Shown: one piece after another, positions 8,484 through 17,005 of the stretch
Numbering within the stretch: the stretch's first letter is position 1
How the letters are laid out: every line of letters starts with the position of its first letter
The notes under the pieces: model-generated
Databases searched by the model: none
Told to the model about the DNA's origin: nothing
Seen by the model: the letters and a program-made list of their open reading frames with translations, nothing else
NCBI GenBank assembly: GCA_963836775.1
Contig: CAWIKR010000002.1
Coordinates: 124,001 to 188,000, forward strand
Direction: 5' to 3'
Source of the DNA: DASQPR01 sp963836775
GTDB taxonomy: Bacteria > Actinomycetota > Actinomycetes > Mycobacteriales > Micromonosporaceae
DNA length: 64,000 nucleotides
Translations under genes and position numbers: made by a program

Positions 8484-9275
8484 GTGAATGGCTCGAAGGT
8501 CAAGGCCGAGAGTGAGGATTTGACAATGGATGGCGCTGGAAGCCCCCGGGTTGTCGCCCCGGCCCATCCGCGCCGGCCTGTCGACGACCTTCCGAAGCTG
8601 CCCTCCGAGCCGGCGGCGGCACAGGCCGACGACGCGCGGTCGCGGCGGCAGATCGGCCACGACATACATCACGAGCTTGGCACCATCATGTTGCTGGCGC
8701 GCCTGCTGCAGGAGGGCGAAGACGTCGGACCGGACAGCCGCCGCCGGGCGAGCCTGATCATCGGCGAGACCCGCTGGCTCGAGCAGCTCGTCCGGGCGTA
8801 CGAATCGGTGAACGAATCCACCGAGCTGCGACCCGTCGGCCATGTGCAACCGATTGCAGTGCATGAGGTGGTCATCGAGGTAACCGATGCGATACGAATG
8901 GCAACCCTGACCCGGGTTCACGTCACCGCCCAGCCGGTCTACGGCCGGGTGAGCAGGTTGGCGTTGTGGCGCGCGCTGCGGAATCTGCTGGACAACGCGG
9001 TCCGAGCGGCAGGACCCGGCGGAACCGTCGACGTTCGGCTCAGCACCGCCCATGGCGCGATCATCATGGAAGTCGATGACGATGGTCCCGGATTCGGTGA
9101 TAGCGCCCCCGGGCGCAGCTCACTGGGTTTGAACATCGTCCAGGACTTTGTCGCAAGCGCCGGCGGCCATATGGAGATTCATCGAGGGATTCGCGGCGGT
9201 TGCTGCGTCCGCCTCGATATTCCCGAGTTGGTCAGCCTCGATGACACGATCTTGGAACCCAGGCGCAGCGTGTGA
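8484..9275 (+). CDS. Cytoplasmic sensor histidine kinase
   Basis: 263 residues without a membrane segment. The dimerisation/phospho-acceptor helix is around residues 55-100 (HDIHHELGTIM; His63 is the likely phosphorylated residue by analogy with HELRT). The HATPase_c domain has NLLDNAVRAA (N box), DDDGPGFG (G1) and SLGLNIV (G2). GTG 8484 is used here; ATG 8526 is a possible later start. The N-terminal ~50 residues are low-complexity and carry no obvious sensor domain, so it probably detects an intracellular signal or a partner protein. Its stop overlaps the response-regulator start, giving a coupled pair. Confidence 0.8.
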   Translation: MNGSKVKAESEDLTMDGAGSPRVVAPAHPRRPVDDLPKLPSEPAAAQADDARSRRQIGHDIHHELGTIMLLARLLQEGEDVGPDSRRRASLIIGETRWLEQLVRAYESVNESTELRPVGHVQPIAVHEVVIEVTDAIRMATLTRVHVTAQPVYGRVSRLALWRALRNLLDNAVRAAGPGGTVDVRLSTAHGAIIMEVDDDGPGFGDSAPGRSSLGLNIVQDFVASAGGHMEIHRGIRGGCCVRLDIPELVSLDDTILEPRRSV

Positions 9276-9937
9276 ATCTCGTCATTTGCGATGATCATCC
9301 CGTCTTCGCCGACTCTCTTGCCCAATTGCTTCGGGCTCGCGGTTTCCATATCGCCGGCGTGGCGTTTCACCCGCACGAGGCCATCCGCATCCTGGCTGAG
9401 CAGCAAGTCGATGTTGGCGTTTTCGACGTGACCTACGGTCCGTCGACGATCACGGATCATCTGATCGACGTCGCGGCCGCCAATGCGCACGCCCAACTGA
9501 TGATTCTCACGGCCGCTTTGGCTCCCGAGGTGGTTCGCGGCTGCATCGATGGAGGTGTTATCGGATTCGCCGAGAAACGGCAATCAACCAACGAGATCAT
9601 CTCGATAATCCAGCACGTCGCTGCCGGCCAGCGGGTAATCCCCCCGTCTATTGATCTCTCACGACCGCCGATAGCGCCGTCGCGCACTAGCGCCGCGTAC
9701 GGCCTGCGGCGCCTTGCTGAATACCTGACACCCCGGGAACGCGAGGTGCTCAGCGCATTGGTCGGCGGACTGGATACGACCGCGTTAGCGCGGAAATTGG
9801 GAATCGCGCCGGAGACGGCGCGCAGCCATATCCAGAGCACTTTAGTCAAGCTGAACGTGCACTCGCGGCTGGAAGCAGCGACTCTCGCAGTTCGATCCGG
9901 AATTCTCAATCCTGAGACCGGTGAATGGCTCGGCTAA
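9272..9937 (+). CDS. NarL/LuxR-family response regulator
   Basis: 221 residues. The N-terminal receiver domain has the acidic pair in ICDDHP (residues 7-8), phospho-acceptor Asp52 in VFDVTYG, and the conserved Lys in GFAEKRQS. The C-terminal LuxR-type helix-turn-helix is LTPREREVLSALVGGLDTTA through KLNVHSRLEA. The start is GTG 9272, overlapping the kinase stop. It is presumably phosphorylated by the adjacent kinase and acts as a transcription factor. Target genes are unknown; no matching inverted repeats were noticed in the neighbouring promoters. Confidence 0.85.
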   Translation: MNLVICDDHPVFADSLAQLLRARGFHIAGVAFHPHEAIRILAEQQVDVGVFDVTYGPSTITDHLIDVAAANAHAQLMILTAALAPEVVRGCIDGGVIGFAEKRQSTNEIISIIQHVAAGQRVIPPSIDLSRPPIAPSRTSAAYGLRRLAEYLTPREREVLSALVGGLDTTALARKLGIAPETARSHIQSTLVKLNVHSRLEAATLAVRSGILNPETGEWLG

Positions 9938-10042
9938 CTCCACGGCCGACTCGATCTAGCGTTCACCTGCACTGATGCCTTATCGTCGCGGCACCCCCGC
10001 CCGCCGCGCCGAGCGCGAGCGCCCGATGCAGGAGACCGCCCG

Positions 10043-11560
10043 GTGACTCGTCGACGCAAGATCATTCTGGGCGTACTGGCCGCGATCCTGCTGTTGTGCG
10101 GCGTGAACATGCCGTGGACGATCAGCGGTGCCGTCAACGCGCAGTTCCACAAGATCAGCGGGGACATCCGACCGCAGCCGTGCGACCAGATGCTGACGGC
10201 GAAGTCGACGCCGCCGGTCGGTCACCCCGATCCAAACGGCACGCTCCGGGTGATCGGCATCCAGTACAAGATGGACATCGCGCACGTCGTCGACTACACG
10301 ACCTACCGGACCGCGATGCGGTGCCTGATGGATCGCTATGTGGTGCCGTTCGAGAAGCCCGGCGTACCCACGCTTGTGGTGTTTCCCGAGGACGTTGGCC
10401 TGGAGACGGTCGCGCTCGGGGTTCGCGGCGAGGCCGCCCGGGCCCAGTCCCGGACGGCGCTGCGGGCACCGGCCGGCGACTCCGGGACGGCCGGGATCGG
10501 CACCGCCCTTCTCTCGCTGAATGCCGCGTACGCGCCGCAGGTTGCCGCGTACCAGATCCGGTTCGGCGGAGTAGACCCGCGCAAGGAGGTGCTGCTCGCG
10601 GCGACCGACACCTTCGCTCGCGCGTTCTCACAGACGTTCTCGGACATCGCGCGCGACTACGGCGTCTACGTTGTCGCGGCGAACAACCAGGCGCCCTACC
10701 GCGAGACCCACAACCCGCTGGAAGTGAAGCTGTTCGGCGATCCCACGCAGCGCGGCAATGTGGCGTATGTGGCCACCGCCGACCACGTCGCCAACACGAC
10801 GTTCCTCTGGGGTCCACGGGACATCCACCCGAACAACCCGGACGGCGAGCGCAACCTGCTCTTCACGAACGAGAAGGTGCCGCTCACCGACCTGGAGAAG
10901 ACCATCCTCGGCCTGGACGAAGGTCCGGCGACCGGTCCGGCGGCGATCGCCAACGTCGCGGGCTACGTGGTGGCCGGCTTCCGGCTCGGTTTCGCCACGT
11001 CGTTGCCGGCGTTCACTTACGGGTACGCCTTCGGCCAGCGGCCGCCCGGCTTCCAGCCCTGTGCTGATCTGCGCAAGACCTATGCGGCCTGCATGGACGC
11101 CCAGGGTGTGCAGGTGGTGATCCAGGCCGAGGCTAACCCGGGCCGGTGGGCCGGAGCCGGCGGGGACAGCGACTGGCAGCCGCTGGAGTGGATGGGGTCG
11201 ACCTGGCGTGCGGTGGCTGACCCGACGGTGGGTTTCCGGTACAACGTGACGCCGATGATGACCGGTTCGCTGCTCGACATGACCTTCGACGGGCAGTCGG
11301 CGATCACCATGCGAGGCGGCAGCGAACCGCCGCAGCACTATGTCGGCACCGCCATCACCGAGTCCGGCGACCCGGCGGCGATGGCGGTCTACGCGGGCGG
11401 CAAGCCGGAGTTCCTGGCACTGACTCCGTGGGTGACGCCGGACACGTCCCGGGACGAACTAACCAAGATCGGCACGGACCTGGCGGCAGGCAGTGGCTCC
11501 CCGACCGAGAACGGCTATCTGGAATCCGCGGTCTGGGCTGACCTCGTTTCAACCCCGTGA
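10043..11560 (+). CDS. Membrane-anchored carbon-nitrogen hydrolase (nitrilase superfamily)
   Basis: 505 residues beginning with RRRK and a hydrophobic segment (residues 6-26) that acts as a signal anchor, so the enzyme should face outside. Nitrilase-superfamily features follow: a beta strand ending in VVFPED with Glu116 as the likely general base, a helix FARAFSQTFSDIARDYGVYVVAANN, and a Cys in TYAACMDAQGVQVVIQAEANPG at the nucleophile position. The family hydrolyses nitriles or amides, or transfers acyl groups (as Lnt does). The substrate is unknown. It ends 22 nt upstream of murT, but a probable promoter separates the two. Confidence 0.7.
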   Translation: MTRRRKIILGVLAAILLLCGVNMPWTISGAVNAQFHKISGDIRPQPCDQMLTAKSTPPVGHPDPNGTLRVIGIQYKMDIAHVVDYTTYRTAMRCLMDRYVVPFEKPGVPTLVVFPEDVGLETVALGVRGEAARAQSRTALRAPAGDSGTAGIGTALLSLNAAYAPQVAAYQIRFGGVDPRKEVLLAATDTFARAFSQTFSDIARDYGVYVVAANNQAPYRETHNPLEVKLFGDPTQRGNVAYVATADHVANTTFLWGPRDIHPNNPDGERNLLFTNEKVPLTDLEKTILGLDEGPATGPAAIANVAGYVVAGFRLGFATSLPAFTYGYAFGQRPPGFQPCADLRKTYAACMDAQGVQVVIQAEANPGRWAGAGGDSDWQPLEWMGSTWRAVADPTVGFRYNVTPMMTGSLLDMTFDGQSAITMRGGSEPPQHYVGTAITESGDPAAMAVYAGGKPEFLALTPWVTPDTSRDELTKIGTDLAAGSGSPTENGYLESAVWADLVSTP

Positions 11561-11569
11561 CGGCTCCGC

Positions 11570-11575
11570 TAACCT
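11570..11575 (+). promoter_or_regulatory. Probable -10 box for leaderless murT transcript
   Basis: TAACCT (TANNNT) lies 7 nt before the GTG start at 11583, and no Shine-Dalgarno sequence is present. This spacing is typical of actinobacterial leaderless mRNAs. Confidence 0.45.
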
Positions 11576-11582
11576 TGCGCGG

Positions 11583-12863
11583 GTGAGCACCAAGAAACCA
11601 CTCCGGTCCAAGCTGGCCTCAACCGCCTCACGCAGCGCCGCAGCGCTGTCCCGGGCCACCGGCCGCGGGGACGGATCGGTCATCGGCGGGAAAATCGGCC
11701 TGATGATCGACCCGAACCTGCTGGAGAACCTCGCCGCCGGCCGGAAGATCGCGCTCATCTCCGGGACCAACGGCAAGACCACCACGACCCGGCTGACCGC
11801 CGCCGCGCTCGGCGTGGCCGGCGATGTCGCCACCAACTCGCTCGGTGCCAACATGCCGACCGGCCACACCAGCGCGCTGGCCCGGGCCGGACACACGCCG
11901 TACGCGGTTCTCGAAGTCGACGAGCACTACCTGCCGCAGGTCCTCACCGCCACCAAGCCGCACGTGGTGGCGCTGCTCAACCTGAGCCGCGACCAGCTCG
12001 ACCGCGCCAAGGAAGTCGCCATGATGGCCGACATGTGGCGCACCATGCTCAAGTCCGTCAAGGTCCGGGTGGTCGCAAACGCCGACGATCCGATGGTCAC
12101 CTGGGCGGCGCTGGCCGCGCTCGAGTCCGGCGGCCAGATCACCTGGGTCGCCGCCGGTCAGCGGTGGCGCGACGACTCCTGGGTGTGCCCGGAGTGCGGC
12201 TCGCACATCGAGCGCGCCGACGCCGACAAGCCGATCACCGCGGGCGAGACCGGAGCCAGCGACGACTGGTGGTGCACCGGCTGCTCGCTGCGCCGGCAGA
12301 TGCCGGACTGGGAGGTCGACGGCGACTCGGTCGTGGACCCGACCGGCGACAAGCACCCGATCGCGCTGGCCCTGCCGGGCCAGGTGAATCGCGCCAACGC
12401 CGCGACCGCCCTGGCCGTGGTCGCCCAGTTCGGTGTCAGGGCCGCCGACGCGGCCCCGCGGCTGTCCGAGGTCAAGTCGATCGCCGGGCGCTACGCCCAG
12501 GTGGACCGCGACGGCCGCTCGATCCGGCTGCTGCTGGCCAAGAACCCGGCCGGCTGGCTGGAGGCATTCGAGATGGCCGAGGATGCCCCGACCCTGCTCT
12601 CCATCAACTCGCGCGACCCAGACGGCCTTGACACCAGCTGGCTGTTCGACGTCGATTTCTCGTCGCTGCACGGCCGCACCGTCTACATCACCGGCGACCG
12701 CGCCTTCGATCTCGCCGTACGCCTCGAGGTCAACGGCATCCCGTTCACGCACGTCGGCGCTTTCGCCGACGCGGTCGCCGCGGTGCCGGCCGGGCGGCTC
12801 GAAGTGATCGCGAACTACACCGCGTTCCAGGACATCAGGGCGGAGTTGGACCGTGTCAACTGA
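11583..12863 (+). CDS. murT: Lipid II isoglutaminyl synthase, MurT subunit
   Basis: 426 residues. It is a Mur-ligase-like protein with P-loop SGTNGKTTTTR at about residues 57-67 and the MurT-specific four-cysteine zinc ribbon (CPECGS ... WWCTGC) in the central domain. A C-terminal DUF1727-type domain follows (RLEVNGIPFTHVGAFADAV region). With GatD it amidates the alpha-carboxylate of D-iso-glutamate in lipid II, using ATP and ammonia from glutamine. GTG 11583 is chosen over upstream in-frame positions because it fits the TAACCT box and family length. It overlaps gatD by 11 nt. Confidence 0.93.
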   Translation: MSTKKPLRSKLASTASRSAAALSRATGRGDGSVIGGKIGLMIDPNLLENLAAGRKIALISGTNGKTTTTRLTAAALGVAGDVATNSLGANMPTGHTSALARAGHTPYAVLEVDEHYLPQVLTATKPHVVALLNLSRDQLDRAKEVAMMADMWRTMLKSVKVRVVANADDPMVTWAALAALESGGQITWVAAGQRWRDDSWVCPECGSHIERADADKPITAGETGASDDWWCTGCSLRRQMPDWEVDGDSVVDPTGDKHPIALALPGQVNRANAATALAVVAQFGVRAADAAPRLSEVKSIAGRYAQVDRDGRSIRLLLAKNPAGWLEAFEMAEDAPTLLSINSRDPDGLDTSWLFDVDFSSLHGRTVYITGDRAFDLAVRLEVNGIPFTHVGAFADAVAAVPAGRLEVIANYTAFQDIRAELDRVN

Positions 12864-13593
12864 GGCAACGTCGTCGAACGGAGCGAGCGAGAGCGCGCTG
12901 CGCATCGTCTGGGTCTACCCGGATCTTCTGTCCACCTATGGCGACCGCGGCAACATGCTGATCCTGGCGCGCCGGGCGAGCCTGCGCGGCGTCCCGGTGG
13001 AGACGCTTGAGGTCCGCTCCGACGAGGCGATCCCCCGCAACGCCGACATCTACCTGCTCGGTGGCGGCGAGGACGGCCCGCAGGCACTGGCCGCCGAGCG
13101 CCTGATCGCCGACGGCGGTCTCAAGCGCGCCGCCGACCAGCGCTCCGTCGTCTTCGCGGTCTGCGCCGGCTATCAGCTGCTCGGCTCGTCGTTCTTCGCC
13201 AAGGGCGAGAAGCACGCCGGCCTCGGCCTGCTCGACATCGACTCGGACCGGGGCCCGGCCCGCGCCGTCGGCGAGCTGGCCGGCGAGACCGACCCGCGGC
13301 TGAAGCTTCCGATGCTGACCGGCTTCGAGAACCACGGCGGGCGTACCCACCTGGGTCCCGGCGCCAAACCGCTGGCGCACGTCAAGGTCGGCGTCGGCAA
13401 CGACGGCGCCACCGAGGGCGCGTGGAACGAGAGCCTGCTCGGCACCTACTCGCACGGACCGGCGCTGGCGCGCAACCCGGCACTGGCCGACCTGCTGCTG
13501 GGCTGGGCCACCGGGCAGTCCGAACTCGACCCGATCGACGACCAGTGGCCGGACAAGCTGCGCTCGGAACGGTTGACCGCGATCCGCACGTGA
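12853..13593 (+). CDS. gatD: Lipid II isoglutaminyl synthase, glutamine amidotransferase subunit GatD
   Basis: 246 residues, a class I glutamine amidotransferase of the cobyric-acid-synthase-like type. The nucleophile elbow is VFAVCAGYQLLG and the catalytic His lies in GTYSHGP. The motif LLGGGEDGPQ precedes the elbow. It supplies ammonia to MurT, which activates the D-Glu carboxylate of the stem peptide. GTG 12853 sits within the end of murT, as is common for this pair, and the stop overlaps the next gene (GTGA). The GatD-specific tyrosine/glycine-rich start (VYPDLLSTYGDRGN) is intact. Confidence 0.93.
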   Translation: MSTEATSSNGASESALRIVWVYPDLLSTYGDRGNMLILARRASLRGVPVETLEVRSDEAIPRNADIYLLGGGEDGPQALAAERLIADGGLKRAADQRSVVFAVCAGYQLLGSSFFAKGEKHAGLGLLDIDSDRGPARAVGELAGETDPRLKLPMLTGFENHGGRTHLGPGAKPLAHVKVGVGNDGATEGAWNESLLGTYSHGPALARNPALADLLLGWATGQSELDPIDDQWPDKLRSERLTAIRT

Positions 13594-14267
13594 CCTCGGC
13601 CCGACTCCGGCTAATCGCGCTCGGACTGCTGATCGTCGCGCTGGCAGTCGCCGCGGTCCTCCTGCCCCTGCACCAGATCCAGGATGCGATCGCGGACACG
13701 GGTGCCTGGGCGCCGGTCGCGGCAGTGGTGATCGGGGCATTGCTGTTGTGCGCGCTGGTTCCGCGTACCGCCATCTCGTTTGCCGCCGGAGTGCTCTTCG
13801 GCGCGATCCCCGGCGGAATCGTCGCGGTGATCGCGGCCCTGGTCGCGGCGACCGCGACCTTCTGGGTGGGCCGGTGGCTGGGACGCGAGGCGCTCGCCGC
13901 GCACCAGGGCGATCGGTTGGCGCGGCTGGATTCGTGGCTTGCGCGCCGCGGCCTGCTGGGCGTGACGGTGGTACGCCTGATGCCGCTCGCCCCTTACGGC
14001 CTGATCGGGTACGCCTACGGCACCACGGGTGTGCGCTGGTGGAACTACATCGGCGGTACCGCAATCGGTGCGGCACCGTCGGCGTTCACTTATGCGGCGC
14101 TTGGTGCCGCGGTGGTGAAGCCAGGTGATCTCGGATGGCTCACGTTGATCCCGGCGGGAGTGGGGCTAGTGATAGCGGCGGCCGCGTTCGTCTACTGGAG
14201 ACGAACCGGCCGCATCGACCCCCAATCGAAGTCCGACTCCGGCCAGCTGCGCCGCAAAGCCTTGTGA
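13590..14267 (+). CDS. VTT-domain (TVP38/TMEM64, DedA-related) membrane protein
   Basis: 225 residues, about six hydrophobic segments. The VTT signature is present: FAAGVLFGAIPGGIVAVIAA, then a re-entrant region with GRWLGREAL and RLMPLAPYGLIGYAYG, where the conserved Arg and Pro sit. Members of this superfamily act as lipid scramblases or undecaprenyl-phosphate flippases. Coupling to murT-gatD (GTGA at 13590) suggests a link to lipid-carrier recycling in the envelope, but this is inference. The Ser/Lys-rich tail after residue 205 is probably cytoplasmic. Confidence 0.8.
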   Translation: MTSARLRLIALGLLIVALAVAAVLLPLHQIQDAIADTGAWAPVAAVVIGALLLCALVPRTAISFAAGVLFGAIPGGIVAVIAALVAATATFWVGRWLGREALAAHQGDRLARLDSWLARRGLLGVTVVRLMPLAPYGLIGYAYGTTGVRWWNYIGGTAIGAAPSAFTYAALGAAVVKPGDLGWLTLIPAGVGLVIAAAAFVYWRRTGRIDPQSKSDSGQLRRKAL

Positions 14268-14372
14268 AAGCGATCTTCAAAGCCTCAACCTCGTCCTCGG
14301 CTCATCCGACCGTGCGCCGCGATGGCCCGCGCTGGCTCTGGACCGCGTTGGTGCGGCGGGCTCTGCCGCCAT

Positions 14373-14517
14373 GATCGCGACGTCCGCGGACCAGTGGTTG
14401 TGTGATCGCGACGTCCGCGGACCCAGGGCTGTCCGACGCGCGGTTTGGCGACCGCCAATCCGCGGGCGTCGCGATCACGAGCCTCAGAACGGCCGTCACT
14501 CCGCGGACGTCGCGATC
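14373..14517. repeat. Cluster of GATCGCGAC-type palindromic repeats
   Basis: Two direct copies of GATCGCGACGTCCGCGGA (14373-14390 and 14404-14421) are followed by inverted copies ending in GTCGCGATC (about 14460-14476, with one mismatch, and 14500-14517). The arms can pair into long hairpins. The cluster lies 106 nt after the VTT gene. Related elements with the same 9-nt ends occur at 24.5-24.8 kb. The rest of the 14268-14617 gap holds no gene. Confidence 0.75.
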
Positions 14518-14591
14518 TTGCAGCTCCACCGCAGCTCCGCCACAGCACCGCAGCTGGCCGGCAGCGGTCCGGGCGCCGGGCGATACAGCGT

Positions 14592-14611
14592 CGATATATC
14601 GTTGATAGTAT
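14592..14611 (+). promoter_or_regulatory. Promoter and possible operator of the siderophore-interacting protein gene
   Basis: A perfect palindrome CGATATATCG (14592-14601) is followed by TAGTAT (14606-14611), 6 nt before ATG 14618, so the mRNA is probably leaderless. The palindrome would sit just upstream of the -10 box, a good place for a repressor. It does not resemble an IdeR/DmdR iron box; a PadR- or GntR-like regulator is possible. Confidence 0.45.
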
Positions 14612-14617
14612 GGCGAC

Positions 14618-15418
14618 ATGACGAATCTGGTAACCCATCGCCGCCACCGCCGCCCTCCTCGCCCGGCCACGGTTCTCTCGGTCGAGCGCCTCACACCACG
14701 GATGATCTCCGTACGCGTAGGCGGCCTGACCGAGTTCGCGACGCCTGCACCGACCGCGCACGTCAAGGTGTTCCTTCCGGCCGACGGTCAGGACTCACCG
14801 ACCCTTCCGGACGCCGGACCGGACGGGTTCGTCTGGCCTGACGAGGCGCCGCGCCCGATCGTGCGGACGTATACGCCGAGGAGCTTCGATCCCGAGACCG
14901 GAGTCCTCGAGATCCAGTTCGCGCTGCATGGACCCGGCCCGGCAGCGGGCTGGGCGGATCGCGCCGCGGTCGGCGACCGGCTCGCGATCGCCGGACCGGG
15001 CGGCCGGTTCGACCTCGATCCGGCCGTGTCGCGATGGTGGATCGCCGGCGACGAGAGCGCGATCCCGGCGATCGCGACGTTGCTGGAAGCGCTGCCGGCG
15101 GCCACGCCCGCAGACGTACACATCGAGGTGGGTAGTTCATCCGACGAGATGCCGCTTCCGGCCGGGGACGCGGTCACCGTGACGTGGCATCACCGGCGAT
15201 CCGCTGAGGCATGGGGCGAGGAGCTCTACGACGCGGTGGTGGTTGCCGACCTGGCGGCCGGCACCCATGTCTGGGTCGCCTGTGAGGCCGGTGCGATGCG
15301 GCGGGTCCGCGCGTACTTGCGCAGCGAGCGCGGGATCCCGGTCACCGCATTGACGACTCGGGGCTACTGGCGGCTCGGCGAGGCCAACCACCCCGATCAC
15401 GACCACGGCGAAGACTGA
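14618..15418 (+). CDS. Siderophore-interacting protein (FAD/NAD(P)H ferric-siderophore reductase)
   Basis: 266 residues. The N-terminal FAD-binding domain carries RTYTPRSFDPE (the RxYT flavin-binding motif, about residue 83), HGPGPAAGWADRA and GPGGRF. The C-terminal SIP domain has AGDESAIPAIATLLE and the terminal GYWRLGE block. These proteins release iron from ferric siderophores by NAD(P)H-dependent reduction in the cytoplasm. The tail is His/Asp-rich (NHPDHDHGED), which may bind metal or be unstructured. It is a single gene convergent with the GNAT gene, only 5 nt apart. Confidence 0.88.
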   Translation: MTNLVTHRRHRRPPRPATVLSVERLTPRMISVRVGGLTEFATPAPTAHVKVFLPADGQDSPTLPDAGPDGFVWPDEAPRPIVRTYTPRSFDPETGVLEIQFALHGPGPAAGWADRAAVGDRLAIAGPGGRFDLDPAVSRWWIAGDESAIPAIATLLEALPAATPADVHIEVGSSSDEMPLPAGDAVTVTWHHRRSAEAWGEELYDAVVVADLAAGTHVWVACEAGAMRRVRAYLRSERGIPVTALTTRGYWRLGEANHPDHDHGED

Positions 15419-15423
15419 GGGTC

Positions 15424-16191
15424 TCAGCGCGGCACGTAGTTGTACGGCGTGGTGGTGTCGAGCTGCACGAAACCCAGTCGTTGCAGGATCGGGCGGCTGT
15501 CGTCGGAAGCATCCACCTGCAGGTAGCGGATCCCCCGAGCCGCCGCGCTGCGGGTCCGCACCGCCACCAGCGCTTTGTAGATGCCTTTGCCACGCCACTC
15601 CGGGACGGTGCCGCCGCCCCACAGACTGGCGAAATCGGTGCCCGGGTGCAGGTCCATCCGGGCACCGCAGACCGGCGTGTCGCCGGCCATCGCGACCAGC
15701 ATCTCGGTCGACTCCGGCGCGCGCTCGAGCTGGCTGATCAGGCGCTGACGCAACCGGGTGCCGTCCGCACCGAAGGCCCGCTCGTGTGCGGTGACCATCA
15801 GGTCGACGCCGTGCTCATCGACCACTGGCTGCACCGAGACTCCGTCCGGCAGCGGCGCGGCGGCCGGCAGCTCGGACACCGCGGCCACCATCAGCGCCTC
15901 TTCGTCTTCCGCCGCGAAGCCGGCCCGCCGCAGCCGCTCCCCTAGATCCGCGGGCCGGTCATGCGCGTAGACCTTCCACTCGAACTCGCCACCCTCGAAG
16001 AACTGGATCTGGGACGCGATCGCCGCGTCGGCCGTCGTCTCGTCCAGGTCGGACCAGAGGATCCCGGTCCAGGCGGCCGGACCGTACTGCCGGACGACTC
16101 CGTCGGCACGGTCGATCCGGGCACCCGGGTCGGCGACGGCGGAGTGGCGCATCTGGCGGTCATAGAGAGCGAGAACTTCGGCGGTGTCCAT
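15424..16191 (-). CDS. GNAT-family N-acetyltransferase
   Basis: 255 residues from ATG 16191; GTG 16215 would add eight residues. The C-terminal half holds the acetyl-CoA site: VCGARMDL, FASLWGGGTVPEWRGKGIYKALV (the Q/RxxGxG/A loop is RGKGIY) and YLQVDASDDSRPILQRLGF. The N-terminal ~120 residues form a degenerate second GNAT-like part. Members acetylate small molecules or protein N-termini. The substrate is unknown. It ends 5 nt from the convergent siderophore-interacting protein gene. Confidence 0.82.
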   Translation of the reverse strand: MDTAEVLALYDRQMRHSAVADPGARIDRADGVVRQYGPAAWTGILWSDLDETTADAAIASQIQFFEGGEFEWKVYAHDRPADLGERLRRAGFAAEDEEALMVAAVSELPAAAPLPDGVSVQPVVDEHGVDLMVTAHERAFGADGTRLRQRLISQLERAPESTEMLVAMAGDTPVCGARMDLHPGTDFASLWGGGTVPEWRGKGIYKALVAVRTRSAAARGIRYLQVDASDDSRPILQRLGFVQLDTTTPYNYVPR

Positions 16192-16288
16192 CCGACCAGT
16201 CAAGCATCCTTGCACCTCACGCCGCGTCAGGACCTACCGTCGTGGTGGTGCGGGCACCCTGCTATCGACGAGGCCGGCGAAACTGCGG

Positions 16289-16969
16289 TTATCGGCAGCC
16301 GACGATCAGGTCGACCAGATCGGCCGGCCGGGCCAGGAACGGCGAGTGACTGCCGGGCAGCTCGGTCGGCTCGACGCCGAGCCGCTCCGGCACGGCCGTG
16401 CGGGCCCACTTCGGATTGACGACTCGATCGTCGGCACACAGCACATAGGACACCGGCACGTCCGGCCACTTCTGCAGCGGAGATGTCTCCCGGAACGGCA
16501 GGCCGCGCTGGCGTCGCAGGCGGCGTACGGCATCGCAGGCAAGCTGATGCTCGACATCGGGGAAGAACACCTCGATCGCGGCCTCCGGCCGGAAGCCGTC
16601 ACCATCGCCGGCACGCTCGACCCCGGGCAGCACGATGTCGTCGTCGCATGCGGCGATCTGGTCGTACATGCTGGCCCCGATCTGCGGCAGCAGGCCCGCG
16701 ACGAACACCATGCGCTCGACCGGACGATGTGCGGCGACCAGCGGGATCGTCAGTCCGCCCAGGGAGTGCGCGACCAGGACCACGTCGTCGCCCTCGTCGG
16801 CAAGCGCGTGCAACACCACCTCGGCGTACTCGGCAGCGCCGGCCCGGGGATCGTCACACGGCAGGTCCACCGCGACGGTCCGATGACCACGACGGCGCAT
16901 CTCGTCCTCGACAAGATGCCAATGCCAAGCGGCGTGTGAGGCGCCGTGGACAAGCGCGTACGTCGTCAT
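16289..16969 (-). CDS. Alpha/beta hydrolase (esterase/hydroxynitrile-lyase-like)
   Basis: 226 residues. The oxyanion-hole segment is LVHGASHAAWHW at the N-terminus, the nucleophile elbow VAHSLGG, the acid in VLCADDRVVNP and the catalytic His in PGSHSPFLARP. This short, cap-light form resembles plant-type methylesterases and hydroxynitrile lyases and many actinobacterial proteins of unknown substrate. It appears to be monocistronic, 97 nt upstream of the GNAT start on the same strand. Confidence 0.85.
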   Translation of the reverse strand: MTTYALVHGASHAAWHWHLVEDEMRRRGHRTVAVDLPCDDPRAGAAEYAEVVLHALADEGDDVVLVAHSLGGLTIPLVAAHRPVERMVFVAGLLPQIGASMYDQIAACDDDIVLPGVERAGDGDGFRPEAAIEVFFPDVEHQLACDAVRRLRRQRGLPFRETSPLQKWPDVPVSYVLCADDRVVNPKWARTAVPERLGVEPTELPGSHSPFLARPADLVDLIVGCR

Positions 16970-17005
16970 CGACCCACCATAGATCGGTTCGCCGCCCTCG
17001 CCACA

